A DNA stretch of 64,000 bases from Streptococcus sanguinis (GCF_026781265.1 NZ_JAKUVC010000009.1:1-64000), one strand, 5' to 3'; positions 19,824 to 29,602 are shown, counted from the first letter of the stretch. Made by a program: numbers and translations. Notes: generated by a model from the letters alone, not told the origin.

Positions 19824-21773
19824 TTATTTAGGGTAGATATAGGTCAGGCGGCCCCAGTAGGAAGCAGTTGGATCAAACCAGCCACGGAAGTTGCTGATGT
19901 ATTGCTTGCCGAGATAGTTAGACTCTTGGATCTGGATGCGGGTATTGGATTCGACATGCGTGACGACACCTACGTGGCCGTAGCCGCCGTCATCCCAGCA
20001 GGCGATGGCGCCAACCTCAGGCCTACTGCCGGTACGGAATCCAGCTCTTCTAGCACTAGCTGCCCATTGACCGCCGTTGCCCCAGTAATTTCCTGCCCAA
20101 GGAGCTAGAGCTTTGGCCCCCCAAGTGCATTGGCCGACAGGATAGGTTGTCGCATTAGCAGCGGCATAGTTAGGCTGAATATTAGCTGATTGAACGCTTG
20201 ATTTCTCAACCTGATAGCTAGTTCCAGTCAGACCAGTCAGTTGTCCCGCTTTTCTACGATAGACATGGGTGTTAAATAGGCCGCTCCCCTTGTGATTCTG
20301 AGTATCCACGGTAAATTTGTATGTTCCATTGCCGACCTTATTTGCAGTATACCATTTGATATCATCTTGCCCATTGACTTCTGACCAAGTTGGCAGAATA
20401 ATATCGCCATCTCCGTAGGCGTCTGTCACTGTCACCTCATAGCGATTGACCTCAGTTTTCCTGACTGCAACCTTGGCTTGAATTTGGTCGGTAGACATTG
20501 AGACGGCATCTGCTGCGTAGCTACGCTCACTGCCGTCCTTATAGGTGACATACACATGGTTGTTATAGGTTCCAGACAAAGCCTGATGATTACGGATATC
20601 AAAGGTTGCGCTGAAGGAGCCGTCTCCGTTAGGAGTGGCTGCATACCATTTAAGATTGCTCTGATTGCTAGTGCTCCAAATGGGAACTTGGACAGACTTT
20701 ATAGGTTTAGATAAAGCTGTTTCAGCGATTTTTACAGTATAGGTTCCTTGTTTGGGGTTGATATTTTCCACCGTAAAAAGAGGTTTCTGTTCCTCGTCCG
20801 AAGGTAATTTTCCGCTGTCAATTTGAACTGTCGTTCCTGTTATACCAGTTGATTCCGGTTGAACATAGCTTTGGCCGTAAAGGTGGATATTGTAAGTCCC
20901 AGTGTCGTAGTTATGCTTTCTGAGTTCCACCCGAGCGCTGTAGCTACCATCTGGATTTTTGCTTGCTTCGTACCATTGCAGATCATCTTGCCCTTTCTTA
21001 TCAGACCAAGTTGGAAGAACAATTCGATGCATGGTATCGGGTACGTTTTTGACAGTAATTTCCATGATACCAGTCTGAGGGAAGCTGGTTTCGATTATCG
21101 GTTTCGGATTTTCAAGATGGAACGTAGTACCAGATAGGAAAATCATTTTTCCGTTTACATTTTCGTAAGTGTCAACGAAGTATCGTCCATAACCACGATG
21201 TTTGGAAAGATTAAATTCAGTTGATTCTTCTCCTGCGTCATACCACTGAAGGTCGTCGCTGCCTTTTTCCTCTGACCAGACAGCATGGACAATCTTTGAG
21301 TGAGTTTGGTCTTTGTTGCGGGAAAAACTAATGCGCCCTGTACCTCCTGAGACGGATGCATTCGTTTTACTAGCTGGTTTATCTACATGAAAGGTAGTGG
21401 CATTTAGAGCTACCAAGCGCTCTCCTATCCGTATGTAGGTATGAACATGAAACGTACCATATCCTGGATGGTTGCTTAAGTCAATGTCAGTGATGGGTGT
21501 TTGTGGTGTATCATACCATTTCAAATCATCTTGTCCGTTTTCTTCAGACCAAACAGCAAGAGCAATAAGATAAGGTTCTTGAGCTTGGGAACGGGTATAG
21601 CTAATAGAGGCTGTCCGATCGTTCACAGTAACATCGACATTGCTGGCACGATCAGTGGGGCCTAGAATTTTGACTTCAGATTCGGTTGATTCAACTGCCT
21701 GAGCTGTGGAGTTGCTCGCAAAGAGACCTAGGACAGCTCCGGATAATAAAAACAGTTTTTGATATTTCTTCAT
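19824..21773 (-). CDS. Secreted CHAP-domain protein with five GBS Bsp-like repeats
   Basis: A 649-residue exported cell-wall protein. It has a signal peptide (about 1-26, cleavage after AQA). Five tandem repeats of about 90 residues follow (about 30-530), each with a core like [13 protein letters not shown] and a later HVY/HTY strand. These are GBS Bsp-like repeats, thought to bind the cell surface. The C-terminal CHAP domain has Cys549 (GQCTWG) and His600 (GYGHV), so it should be an active peptidoglycan amidase or peptidase. That domain is about 70% identical by eye to the CHAP of PcsB in this window. It stands alone on the reverse strand, splitting the pur genes between purH and purD. Repeats 1-3 and 5 keep DDL/DDI-x-WY; repeat 4 has SNLKWY. 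Confidence 0.9.
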   Translation of the reverse strand: MKKYQKLFLLSGAVLGLFASNSTAQAVESTESEVKILGPTDRASNVDVTVNDRTASISYTRSQAQEPYLIALAVWSEENGQDDLKWYDTPQTPITDIDLSNHPGYGTFHVHTYIRIGERLVALNATTFHVDKPASKTNASVSGGTGRISFSRNKDQTHSKIVHAVWSEEKGSDDLQWYDAGEESTEFNLSKHRGYGRYFVDTYENVNGKMIFLSGTTFHLENPKPIIETSFPQTGIMEITVKNVPDTMHRIVLPTWSDKKGQDDLQWYEASKNPDGSYSARVELRKHNYDTGTYNIHLYGQSYVQPESTGITGTTVQIDSGKLPSDEEQKPLFTVENINPKQGTYTVKIAETALSKPIKSVQVPIWSTSNQSNLKWYAATPNGDGSFSATFDIRNHQALSGTYNNHVYVTYKDGSERSYAADAVSMSTDQIQAKVAVRKTEVNRYEVTVTDAYGDGDIILPTWSEVNGQDDIKWYTANKVGNGTYKFTVDTQNHKGSGLFNTHVYRRKAGQLTGLTGTSYQVEKSSVQSANIQPNYAAANATTYPVGQCTWGAKALAPWAGNYWGNGGQWAASARRAGFRTGSRPEVGAIACWDDGGYGHVGVVTHVESNTRIQIQESNYLGKQYISNFRGWFDPTASYWGRLTYIYPK

Positions 21774-21974
21774 AAAACTCCTTTGTGAGAATGGTTTTGG
21801 ATGGGCCCACCTGTATTATTCGGAAAACTTATTTGAAAATGATAGTAAATTTGACAAGCCCTGAATATTTTTTGTCTACAATGGGTACAATCCACTCAAA
21901 AAGGAGAAGGCTGAAGACAACAACAATTACGGCAATCAGATAGAAGAGACATTCTTTTTCTCATTAGAATGGAA

Positions 21975-21998
21975 TAAAACGAACGATTATGGTATAAT
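21975..21998 (+). promoter_or_regulatory. purD promoter with PurBox-like site
   Basis: TAAAACGAACGAT (21975-21987) keeps the CGAAC core of the streptococcal/lactococcal PurBox. It sits directly against an extended -10, TGG-TATAAT (21993-21998). This suggests that the purD-E-K-B part is transcribed independently under PurR. The rest of the divergent gap (21774-21974) is AT-rich with no gene seen. Confidence 0.65.
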
Positions 21999-22012
21999 TT
22001 AGATAAATAATT

Positions 22013-22036
22013 CGTAAAAATGCGGTGATTTTTACG
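22013..22036 (+). other. Perfect hairpin in the purD leader
   Basis: CGTAAAAAT, loop GCGGTG, ATTTTTACG: a 9-bp perfect stem just after the predicted start of transcription, without a T-run. It may stabilise the 5' end or be regulatory; the function is unknown. Confidence 0.6.
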
Positions 22037-22094
22037 TAATGTGTTAACTTGGTGCGTAAGCGCCTGTGATATTGGATATTGAGGTATCTTGGCT

Positions 22095-23360
22095 ATGAAG
22101 CTTTTAGTTGTTGGTTCAGGCGGTCGTGAGCATGCGATTGCCAAGAAGTTGTTGGAGTCTCGGGATGTGGAGCAGGTTTTTGTCGCTCCTGGAAATGATG
22201 GCATGACCTTGGATGGGTTGGATATAGTAAACATTGGAATTTCCGAACATTCTAAACTAATTGAATTTGCCAAGGAGAATGACATTGCTTGGTCCTTTAT
22301 AGGTCCGGATGATGCCCTGGCAGCTGGAATTGTAGATGATTTTAACCAAGCTGGGCTCAAGGCTTTCGGTCCATCTCGTTTAGCAGCGGAGCTGGAGTGG
22401 TCCAAGGATTTTGCCAAGGAAATCATGGTTAAATATGGTGTTCCGACAGCAGCTTATGGCACATTTTCCGACTTTGAGGAAGCCAAAGCTTACATAGAAA
22501 AGCAGGGAGCGCCTATCGTGGTTAAGGCGGACGGCCTAGCTCTGGGCAAGGGCGTGGTCGTTGCTGAGACAGTCGAGCAAGCGGTCGAAGCGGCTCACGA
22601 CATGCTCTTGGATAACAAATTTGGCGACAGCGGTGCGCGTGTGGTCATCGAAGAGTTCCTGGACGGCGAGGAGTACTCTCTCTTTGCCTTTGTCAATGGC
22701 GACAAGTTTTACGTCCTGCCGACTGCCCAGGACCATAAGCGGGCCTACGATGGGGACAAGGGTCCCAATACAGGCGGCATGGGAGCTTATGCGCCAGTGC
22801 CTCACCTGCCACAAAGCGTGGTGGACCAGTCAGTTGAGACGATTATCAAGCCGGTTCTCAAAGGCATGATAGCTGAGGACCGACCTTATCTGGGCGTGCT
22901 CTATGCTGGGCTGATTCTGACAGCCGATGGTTCCAAAGTCATCGAGTTCAACTCGCGCTTTGGCGACCCAGAGACCCAGATTATATTGCCGCGCCTGACG
23001 TCTGACTTTGCGCAGAACATCACGGACATTTTGGACAAGAAGGAGCCTGCTATCACTTGGCTGGATGAGGGCGTTACTCTTGGCGTGGTTGTCGCTTTAG
23101 AGGGCTACCCGCTGGACTATGAGAAAGGCCTGCCTCTGCCGGAGAAGACAGCCGGCGACATCATCACCTACTATGCTGGGGCTAAGTTTGCGGAAAATAG
23201 CAGAGCACTGCTGTCAAATGGCGGTCGAGTATATATGCTGGTTACTACAGCAGATACCGTCTCAGCTGCGCAGGAAAAAATCTATGACCAACTAAAAAAA
23301 CAAGATACTAAAGGCCTCTTCTATCGCCATGATATCGGAAGCAAGGCGGTTAAAAATTAA
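22095..23360 (+). CDS. purD: Phosphoribosylamine-glycine ligase (GAR synthetase)
   Basis: A 421-residue ATP-grasp enzyme joining phosphoribosylamine and glycine. It begins MKLLVVGSGGREHAIAKK, the PurD N-terminus. Further motifs are PIVVKADGLALGKGVVVA, the YDGDKGPNTGGMGAY segment and EFNSRFGDPETQ. The ATG at 22095 was chosen over an in-frame TTG at 22089 because GAGG at 22081 is correctly spaced for it. It has its own promoter. Confidence 0.97.
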   Translation: MKLLVVGSGGREHAIAKKLLESRDVEQVFVAPGNDGMTLDGLDIVNIGISEHSKLIEFAKENDIAWSFIGPDDALAAGIVDDFNQAGLKAFGPSRLAAELEWSKDFAKEIMVKYGVPTAAYGTFSDFEEAKAYIEKQGAPIVVKADGLALGKGVVVAETVEQAVEAAHDMLLDNKFGDSGARVVIEEFLDGEEYSLFAFVNGDKFYVLPTAQDHKRAYDGDKGPNTGGMGAYAPVPHLPQSVVDQSVETIIKPVLKGMIAEDRPYLGVLYAGLILTADGSKVIEFNSRFGDPETQIILPRLTSDFAQNITDILDKKEPAITWLDEGVTLGVVVALEGYPLDYEKGLPLPEKTAGDIITYYAGAKFAENSRALLSNGGRVYMLVTTADTVSAAQEKIYDQLKKQDTKGLFYRHDIGSKAVKN

Positions 23361-23451
23361 AAGCTACTGATATTAAATTTGAAAATGGCAAGCGAAAGCG
23401 AGCCACTGTAGGATAATGGTCGCAATAAAAAAACTGTATGAAAGGAGTATT

Positions 23452-23575
23452 CAGTTAGTTTTCCTAACTGAACACGGGACTAAATCCCTAGGAAAAAAGA
23501 TAAAACTGCCTAGACGTAACCGTCGTCGTTAGTTTTCCTATTTTTCTACGGGATTTTTCGCAAGCGAATCGTCCC
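23452..23575 (+). ncRNA. Structured leader between purD and purE (candidate attenuator RNA)
   Basis: The 228-nt gap holds ordered inverted repeats. CAGTTAG/CTAACTG are at 23452-23470. AAATCCC (23482-23488) pairs with GGGATTT (23550-23556), and TAGGAAAA (23489-23496) with TTTTCCTA (23533-23540). A small GACG-TAAC-CGTC lies at 23513-23524. An alternative 3' hairpin forms when GGGA (23550-23553) pairs with TCCC (23572-23575) around TTCGC/GCGAA. The two pairings of GGGA exclude each other. No purine-riboswitch core was seen. A 9-bp direct repeat (GCAAGCGAA at 23388 and 23560) flanks it, so an inserted element is the alternative. Confidence 0.45.
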
Positions 23576-23588
23576 TTTGTATCTTAAT

Positions 23589-24077
23589 ATGAAACCAATT
23601 ATTTCCATCATCATGGGCTCCAAATCTGACTGGGCTACCATGCAAAAAACAGCCGAAGTCCTAGATCGCTTCGGTGTAACCTACGAAAAAAAGGTTGTCT
23701 CTGCCCACCGCACACCTGACCTTATGTTCAAGCATGCCGAAGAAGCACGTAGCCGTGGTATCAAGGTCATCATCGCAGGTGCTGGTGGTGCCGCGCATTT
23801 GCCAGGAATGGTAGCGGCCAAAACCACTCTGCCTGTCATCGGTGTACCGGTCAAATCACGTGCTCTCAGTGGTCTGGACTCACTTTATTCGATTGTGCAG
23901 ATGCCGGGCGGTGTACCTGTGGCAACTATGGCTATCGGAGAAGCAGGTGCGACAAACGCTGCCCTGACTGCCCTTCGGATCTTGGCGATTGAAGATCAAG
24001 ACCTAGCAGCAGCGCTAGCAGATTTTGCAGAAGAACAAGGAAAAATCGCAGAGGAGTCAACAAATGAGCTCATCTAA
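23589..24077 (+). CDS. purE: N5-carboxyaminoimidazole ribonucleotide mutase
   Basis: A 162-residue PurE (class I) that rearranges N5-CAIR to CAIR. Motifs are [17 protein letters not shown] and [11 protein letters not shown]. The track start is an upstream TTG; the ATG at 23589 gives the conserved N-terminus. No Shine-Dalgarno is visible within 20 nt, which is unusual here, and the ATG lies 14 nt after a hairpin. Its last 14 nt overlap purK. Confidence 0.95.
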   Translation: MKPIISIIMGSKSDWATMQKTAEVLDRFGVTYEKKVVSAHRTPDLMFKHAEEARSRGIKVIIAGAGGAAHLPGMVAAKTTLPVIGVPVKSRALSGLDSLYSIVQMPGGVPVATMAIGEAGATNAALTALRILAIEDQDLAAALADFAEEQGKIAEESTNELI

Positions 24078-25155
24078 AACAATCGGAATTATCGGTGGTG
24101 GTCAGCTGGGTCAGATGATGGCCATTTCTGCTATCTACATGGGACACAAGGTTATCGCGCTGGATCCTGCGGCGGATTGCCCGGCCTCTCGTGTGGCAGA
24201 AATTATCGTGGCACCTTATAACGATGTGGACGCCCTCCGTCAGTTGGCTGAGCGTTGCGATGTCCTGACATATGAGTTTGAGAATGTTGATGCTGACGGG
24301 CTGGATGCTGTTATCAAGGATGGACAGCTCCCTCAAGGAACAGACCTGCTCCGCATTTCTCAAAATCGGATTTTTGAAAAGGATTTTCTCGCAAACAAGG
24401 CCCAAGTCACCGTGGCACCCTACAAGGTCGTGACTTCTAGCCAAGACTTGGCGGATATCGACCTGTCGAAAAACTATGTCCTCAAGACAGCGACTGGTGG
24501 CTATGATGGGCATGGACAAAAGGTTATTCATTTAGAAGCAGACTTGGAAGAAGCCTATGCGCTAGCTGACTCAGCAGCTTGTGTATTGGAAGAATTTGTC
24601 AATTTTGATCTTGAAATTTCCGTCATCGTGTCAGGAAATGGCAAGGACGTCACGGTTTTCCCGATTCAGGAAAATATCCACCGCAACAATATCCTGTCTA
24701 AGACCATCGTGCCAGCCCGCATTTCAGCTAGTCTGGCAGACAAAGCTCAAGCAATGGCGGTTCGAATTGCAGAACAGCTCAAGCTGTCTGGAACGCTCTG
24801 CGTGGAAATGTTTGCGACTGCTGATGACATCATTGTCAACGAGATTGCCCCACGGCCACACAACTCTGGGCACTACTCTATCGAAGCCTGCGACTTCTCG
24901 CAGTTTGACACCCATATTCTCGGTGTTCTCGGAGCACCATTGCCAGCCATCAAACTGCATTCACCAGCCGTCATGCTTAACGTACTCGGCCAACATGTCG
25001 AGGCTGCTGAAAAATATGTCACAGAAAATCCAAGCGCCCACCTTCATATGTATGGTAAAATAGAAGCGAAGCACAACCGCAAAATGGGACATGTGACTTT
25101 GTTTAGTGATGCGCCGGATAGCGTGGTTGAATTTGGGGAAGGGATTGATTTTTAA
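24064..25155 (+). CDS. purK: N5-carboxyaminoimidazole ribonucleotide synthase
   Basis: A 363-residue ATP-grasp PurK making N5-CAIR from AIR, bicarbonate and ATP. It begins [15 protein letters not shown], with [15 protein letters not shown] and [13 protein letters not shown] further on. The ATG at 24064 has GAGGAG in purE upstream; the earlier in-frame start at 24025 only shadows purE. Overlap with purE implies translational coupling. Confidence 0.97.
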   Translation: MSSSKTIGIIGGGQLGQMMAISAIYMGHKVIALDPAADCPASRVAEIIVAPYNDVDALRQLAERCDVLTYEFENVDADGLDAVIKDGQLPQGTDLLRISQNRIFEKDFLANKAQVTVAPYKVVTSSQDLADIDLSKNYVLKTATGGYDGHGQKVIHLEADLEEAYALADSAACVLEEFVNFDLEISVIVSGNGKDVTVFPIQENIHRNNILSKTIVPARISASLADKAQAMAVRIAEQLKLSGTLCVEMFATADDIIVNEIAPRPHNSGHYSIEACDFSQFDTHILGVLGAPLPAIKLHSPAVMLNVLGQHVEAAEKYVTENPSAHLHMYGKIEAKHNRKMGHVTLFSDAPDSVVEFGEGIDF

Positions 25156-25182
25156 GAAAATTCTGCGGAGAAAATGTTATAG

Positions 25183-25818
25183 ATGAAACCAATTATCCCG
25201 AAAAGTCCAGAAGTTCCGAAAGAGTTCTCTGATAAAGAAATTTCCTTTTTAACTAAGAGTGTTTTCGGAGAAATAATCGAACCTCAGTCGTGTGATGCTT
25301 TGTTTGTTTTCAGTGGGACTCACCCAGGTCATTGGGAAAAAGCTATTGAGGCTTATCAAAAAGGCTATGTAAGACGAATTATTGTGACTGGCGGCCGAAG
25401 TTTGACAGGAACGCCTCATCCAGATTGGAATGGACATACAGAGGCAGAGGTTATTATCCAGCATCTGATGGCTGGGGGCATTTCTGAAGAAGTGATTAAA
25501 TTTGAGAACTCCTCTAGCAATACTTTAGAAAACGTACTATTTGCCAAAGAAATTTTTGATTTTAATACTGTTGAGACCGTTATGTTCATTTGCAAAAGCC
25601 ACGCGACTGGTAGGCAATGGCGGACCTTGGCTCAGCACTTACCAAAGCATCTTTACTACATCCCATATACTTTCAATGCCTTTTACAAGGATGTTGAGAT
25701 TGGTCGGGATAGCTGGATGAATACAGACATTGGCAAGTCCAGAGTTTGGGGAGAATATCTGCGGCTTCTCCATTATGGAGAAAAGGGAGATATTTTAAAA
25801 TTAGATGTTGAATTGTGA
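25183..25818 (+). CDS. DUF218/YdcF-family protein
   Basis: A 211-residue cytosolic protein with the DUF218 (ElyC/SanA/YdcF) pattern: an early hydrophobic strand ending in SGT (ALFVFSGT), RRIIVTGG (about residues 65-72), a Glu within the EAEVIIQHL helix, and SSNTLENVLFA. Family members bind nucleotide-like ligands, but activity is poorly defined. No membrane span is seen, unlike ElyC. It is the first of four genes between purK and purB and may be co-transcribed with purK. Confidence 0.75.
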   Translation: MKPIIPKSPEVPKEFSDKEISFLTKSVFGEIIEPQSCDALFVFSGTHPGHWEKAIEAYQKGYVRRIIVTGGRSLTGTPHPDWNGHTEAEVIIQHLMAGGISEEVIKFENSSSNTLENVLFAKEIFDFNTVETVMFICKSHATGRQWRTLAQHLPKHLYYIPYTFNAFYKDVEIGRDSWMNTDIGKSRVWGEYLRLLHYGEKGDILKLDVEL

Positions 25819-25832
25819 TATAGGAGGTTTCT

Positions 25833-26060
25833 ATGATTCAAATCATCGTCAATGCTTTTGTGGAAGAAGGCAAAGAAACTGCTGTTGTGGAAGTGCTCTT
25901 TGCCAGCGCCGACCATGAAAAAGTAAAAGCTAAATATAAGGAATTAAAGATTCAATATCCAGACAATTATCTGGCTATCTATGATTTGCCATTGGATACA
26001 GATCTTAGTATCTTGCCGCACTATCCGTCGGTAGCGATAAGCAAGGAGGAGTTTGATTAG
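25833..26060 (+). CDS. Small conserved-type protein of unknown function
   Basis: A 75-residue soluble acidic protein with a perfect Shine-Dalgarno (TAGGAGG, 7 nt before ATG). It has an alternating strand/helix pattern, with no recognised domain. It is 14 nt after the DUF218 gene and probably co-expressed. Codon use is normal for the region, which supports a real gene. Confidence 0.65.
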   Translation: MIQIIVNAFVEEGKETAVVEVLFASADHEKVKAKYKELKIQYPDNYLAIYDLPLDTDLSILPHYPSVAISKEEFD

Positions 26061-26064
26061 ATAA

Positions 26065-26829
26065 ATGAGAAAGTATTTTAAAGAGAATGTAAGATTGTTA
26101 ATATTTTTACTTGCTTTAGTATTCTTGTCAGGTCCTTTTTTCTCTTTTGTCCTATCTAGTATGTCAAAATATCTAAATTTTGATTTAGGCGATTGGCTAA
26201 GCTTTTATGGGACAGTATCAGGTATAGTTATATCGTTACTTGCAATACATTTTCAATTATCTTTAGAAAAAGTTAAAGAACTTAAAAAGTATAGACCGGA
26301 AATAATTCTAAACAATGATTATCAGCTTATAAAGCCGAATTGCAAAATTTATTTTAATGATAAATATTGGTATCACCTTGTAAAGAATCATCAACAGAAT
26401 AAATTTGTTGAATCAAATGATTTTGAAAGCGTCTATTGTTCTTCCAATAAAAGAGACAAGGCGTTAGCAATTGAAATTTTAAATAATCAGCCTATTTATA
26501 ATCTTCACATCTTTTTTGGTGATGATATGGATTGTGACATTATACCAAAATTAAATGCAAATCAGAGGATATATGTGATTTCAAGAGCTCATCAGCGAGA
26601 AATTTATTCTCATCTTTTTGATAAGAAATCAGATTTCAGACATGTACCAAGACGAATTAAAATTTATTATACAACTTTGGCTGGAGAAGTTAATGAGTGT
26701 ATATATGATGTTGATTCTAAAGGATATTGTAATGTGGCAAAAAAACATCATGGAGTAAAGTATCCAACACTTCCCCAAGGAAGCCGCTTATGCGATTATT
26801 TTTTCAATAATATTACGGAAAATATATAA
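26065..26829 (+). CDS. Two-helix membrane protein of unknown function
   Basis: A 254-residue AT-rich gene. Two N-terminal membrane spans (about residues 9-32 and 48-66) are followed by a cytosolic domain of about 185 residues rich in Lys, Asn and Tyr. No family was recognised. The nearest Shine-Dalgarno (AGGAGG at 26044) is about 15 nt from the ATG. Composition differs from purK and purB, suggesting horizontal gain. Twenty-seven in-frame sense codons follow its TAA, up to the TAG at 26908; see the fragment entry. Confidence 0.7.
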   Translation: MRKYFKENVRLLIFLLALVFLSGPFFSFVLSSMSKYLNFDLGDWLSFYGTVSGIVISLLAIHFQLSLEKVKELKKYRPEIILNNDYQLIKPNCKIYFNDKYWYHLVKNHQQNKFVESNDFESVYCSSNKRDKALAIEILNNQPIYNLHIFFGDDMDCDIIPKLNANQRIYVISRAHQREIYSHLFDKKSDFRHVPRRIKIYYTTLAGEVNECIYDVDSKGYCNVAKKHHGVKYPTLPQGSRLCDYFFNNITENI

Positions 26830-26910
26830 GGAACTAAGCCCATCTACGAGACAGTATATGTGACTTCATTTGTTGAAGTGTCAGATGTAGTTGAGGAGTT
26901 TGAGAAATAG
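26830..26910 (+). pseudogene. Possible 3' gene fragment after the membrane-protein stop
   Basis: In the same frame as the preceding gene, 26 sense codons read GTKPIYETVYVTSFVEVSD... and end FEK-TAG, with protein-like composition. It could be the remnant of a displaced gene or an extension lost through a new stop codon. Chance cannot be excluded for so short a stretch. Confidence 0.3.
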
Positions 26911-26920
26911 GGAGAATTTT

Positions 26921-28174
26921 ATGGGATTATTTAATTTTGGAAAACCAAAAGATGAGGTTTTAGAGGCTAAGTTAAAGAAGCTTACTTCTGATATTGAAGC
27001 AAAAAAGTCAGATTTAGCAAATTTAAAGCAAGAAATAAGGACAAGTAAAGAAATTATTTCATTAGATGCTGAACTTATTCTCAAGAAAGAAGAGCTAGCA
27101 CATTTGAACGAGGAAATAGCTGTTGCTAATGACAACCTAAATTTACAAGAATTCGGTTTCTTTGAAAGGCAATATAATTTTTCTGATAGCACAAAGTATA
27201 AAGATAGACTAGATACTTTAAGAATGGAACAAAAATCCATGACTAAAAATGGGACTGCTGGAAGAATAATTTCTCCGATGCTTTTAGATAATAGTAAAAG
27301 TAAGGGGAGGGCCATGCAAAACCAACTGATTAAGGCGGCTTTAAGAGGATTTAATGGAGAATCTGATGCTTTGTTAGTTAAGGTTTCAGTGGTAAATGTT
27401 GATAAAAAAGTTAAGGCTCTAAGAAAAGCATTTGAACAACTGAATAAAATGTATTCAAGAAATTTAATTGAAATTACTTATCAATATCTGGAATTAAAAA
27501 TTGAGGAGTTACGTTTAGCAGCGGAGTATGAACTTCAAAAACAAGAAGAAAAAGAATTACTTCGTGAACAACGGGAAAAAGAACGTGAGGACAAAAAACT
27601 TCAAGCTGAGATTAAAGCTCGTCGCAAACAGTTGGAAAAAGATAGGGCACACTTTAAGAATATGGTTCAAAAAGTGGAAGAATTGTTAAAAAATGCTAGG
27701 GATGAAGAAATTGAAGAGTTAAAACTTCAGTTAGCTGAGTATCAAGACAAACTTTCAGAATTAGATGAAATTGAAGAAGATATAGATTATCGTGAAGGTC
27801 ATGCTACGGCTGGATATGTTTATGTTATCTCTAATATTGGCTCTTTTGGAGAAAATGTTTATAAAATTGGTGTTACTCGCCGTTTGGAACCTTTAGAGCG
27901 TATTAGGGAATTGAGCAGTGCATCGGTACCGTTCCAATTTGACATACATGCTTTGATTTTTAGTGAAGAGGCATTTGCTTTAGAAACAGAATTACATAAC
28001 CAGCTTTCTCAATATAAAGTTAACAAAGTAAATGGTCGCAAAGAATATTTCAAAGTTCCTTTTGCAATCATTAAAGATATTTTAGATATTCACAAAGAGC
28101 TAACAGTAGAGCTGACAGAAAATGCAGAAGCATTTGAATATAGACAAACTAAAGCTATTGAAGAACAACGCTAG
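26921..28174 (+). CDS. DUF4041 protein with C-terminal T5orf172 (GIY-YIG-like) domain
   Basis: A 417-residue protein. An N-terminal coiled coil (about 8-75) is followed by a DUF4041-type middle with KVSVVNVDKKV...AFEQLNKMYSRN. A long charged coiled coil follows (about 190-290). The last segment (about 293-385) has the T5orf172/MUG113 pattern GYVYVISN...VYKIGVTRR...RI and ELHNQL...NGRKEYFKV. These domains are nuclease-like by fold and occur in phage and bacterial accessory genes; activity is unproven. The ATG at 26921 (GGGAGA upstream) was chosen over a start at 26891 that only extends through the preceding fragment. AT-rich. Confidence 0.8.
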   Translation: MGLFNFGKPKDEVLEAKLKKLTSDIEAKKSDLANLKQEIRTSKEIISLDAELILKKEELAHLNEEIAVANDNLNLQEFGFFERQYNFSDSTKYKDRLDTLRMEQKSMTKNGTAGRIISPMLLDNSKSKGRAMQNQLIKAALRGFNGESDALLVKVSVVNVDKKVKALRKAFEQLNKMYSRNLIEITYQYLELKIEELRLAAEYELQKQEEKELLREQREKEREDKKLQAEIKARRKQLEKDRAHFKNMVQKVEELLKNARDEEIEELKLQLAEYQDKLSELDEIEEDIDYREGHATAGYVYVISNIGSFGENVYKIGVTRRLEPLERIRELSSASVPFQFDIHALIFSEEAFALETELHNQLSQYKVNKVNGRKEYFKVPFAIIKDILDIHKELTVELTENAEAFEYRQTKAIEEQR

Positions 28175-28243
28175 GATTGGAACTGAAGTTTCCCTAATGT
28201 TTATTCTAGCTAAGTGAAACCTCAAACGAAAGGAAAATAAAAC

Positions 28244-29539
28244 ATGATTGAAAGATATAGCCGCCCTGAAATGGCGAACATTTGGACTGAGGAAAATAAG
28301 TACAAGGCTTGGCTGGAGGTAGAGATTCTGGCTGATGAGGCCTGGGCTGAGCTGGGTGAGATTCCCAAGGAAGATGTGGTCTTGATTCGTGAAAAGGCAG
28401 GCTTTGACATCGACCGTATTTTGGAGATTGAGCAGGAGACTCGCCACGATGTGGTGGCTTTTACGCGGGCAGTTTCTGAGACACTTGGTGAAGAGCGCAA
28501 GTGGGTGCACTATGGCTTGACCTCGACTGATGTGGTGGATACGGCCTACGGCTACCTCTACAAGCAGGCTAATGACATTATTCGTGAGGATCTGCGTTGC
28601 TTCACTGACATCATTGCAGAGCGGGCGCGGGAGCATAAGTTCACCATCATGATGGGACGGACTCACGGGGTGCATGCGGAGCCGACGACTTTCGGACTTA
28701 AGCTCGCGACTTGGTACAGCGAAATGAAGCGCAACATCGAGCGTTTCGAGATTGCGGCTGCGGGTGTGGAAGCCGGGAAAATCTCTGGTGCGGTTGGGAA
28801 CTTCGCCAACATTCCGCCATTCGTGGAAAGCTATGTCTGTGAGAAATTAGGCATCCGTCCGCAGGAGATTTCGACTCAAGTCTTGCCACGTGACCTCCAC
28901 GCTGAATATTTCTCAGCCTTAGCCTTGATTGCGACGTCTATCGAGCGCATGGCGACTGAGATTCGTGGTCTGCAAAAGTCTGAGCAGCGCGAGGTGGAAG
29001 AGTTCTTTGCCAAGGGTCAAAAAGGCAGTTCAGCTATGCCTCACAAACGCAATCCAATCGGATCTGAAAACATGACTGGTCTGGCGCGTGTCATTCGTGG
29101 TCACATGGTGACAGCCTTTGAGAATGTCTCTCTCTGGCATGAGCGCGATATTTCCCACTCATCAGCTGAGCGGATTATCGCACCGGACACGACCATTCTC
29201 ATCGACTACATGCTCAACCGCTTTGGTAATATCGTTAAGAATTTGACCGTCTTCCCTGAAAATATGAAGCGCAACATGAACTCAACCTTTGGTCTTATCT
29301 TCAGCCAGCGGGCTATGTTGACCTTGATTGAAAAAGGCATGACGCGGGAGCAAGCTTATGACTTGGTGCAGCCAAAGACTGCCCAGTCTTGGGACAATCA
29401 AGTGGACTTCAAGCCTCTGCTCGAAGCGGATCCAAAAGTCACTTCCCGTCTGACTCAGGAAGAGATTGATGAAATCTTCAACCCAGTTTACTATACAAAA
29501 CGCGTGGATGAAATCTTCAAGCGTTTGGGGTTGGATTAG
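28244..29539 (+). CDS. purB: Adenylosuccinate lyase
   Basis: A 431-residue PurB acting twice in purine synthesis, releasing fumarate from SAICAR and from adenylosuccinate. It begins [42 protein letters not shown] (catalytic His) and the superfamily signature [16 protein letters not shown] (about 260-275, mobile-loop Ser) are present. AAAGGA precedes the ATG. It is separated from purK by the accessory block, and a terminator follows. Confidence 0.97.
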   Translation: MIERYSRPEMANIWTEENKYKAWLEVEILADEAWAELGEIPKEDVVLIREKAGFDIDRILEIEQETRHDVVAFTRAVSETLGEERKWVHYGLTSTDVVDTAYGYLYKQANDIIREDLRCFTDIIAERAREHKFTIMMGRTHGVHAEPTTFGLKLATWYSEMKRNIERFEIAAAGVEAGKISGAVGNFANIPPFVESYVCEKLGIRPQEISTQVLPRDLHAEYFSALALIATSIERMATEIRGLQKSEQREVEEFFAKGQKGSSAMPHKRNPIGSENMTGLARVIRGHMVTAFENVSLWHERDISHSSAERIIAPDTTILIDYMLNRFGNIVKNLTVFPENMKRNMNSTFGLIFSQRAMLTLIEKGMTREQAYDLVQPKTAQSWDNQVDFKPLLEADPKVTSRLTQEEIDEIFNPVYYTKRVDEIFKRLGLD

Positions 29540-29549
29540 ACATAAAAAC

Positions 29550-29577
29550 AAGCCTGGACAAAAAGTCTAGGCTTTTG
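29550..29577 (+). terminator. purB terminator
   Basis: AAGCCTGGAC pairs with GTCTAGGCTT around AAAAA, then TTTTG. Confidence 0.85.
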
Positions 29578-29602
29578 AATCTAAATTAGAAAAAATAGAT
29601 GA

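Noticed and set aside
22089..22094. TTG start for purD
   Set aside because: GAGG at 22081 is too close for it; ATG 22095 has proper spacing and the conserved start.
23361..23588. Purine riboswitch before purE
   Set aside because: A TTTCTAC-like string exists, but the required three-helix core with kissing loops and the conserved junction bases could not be built.
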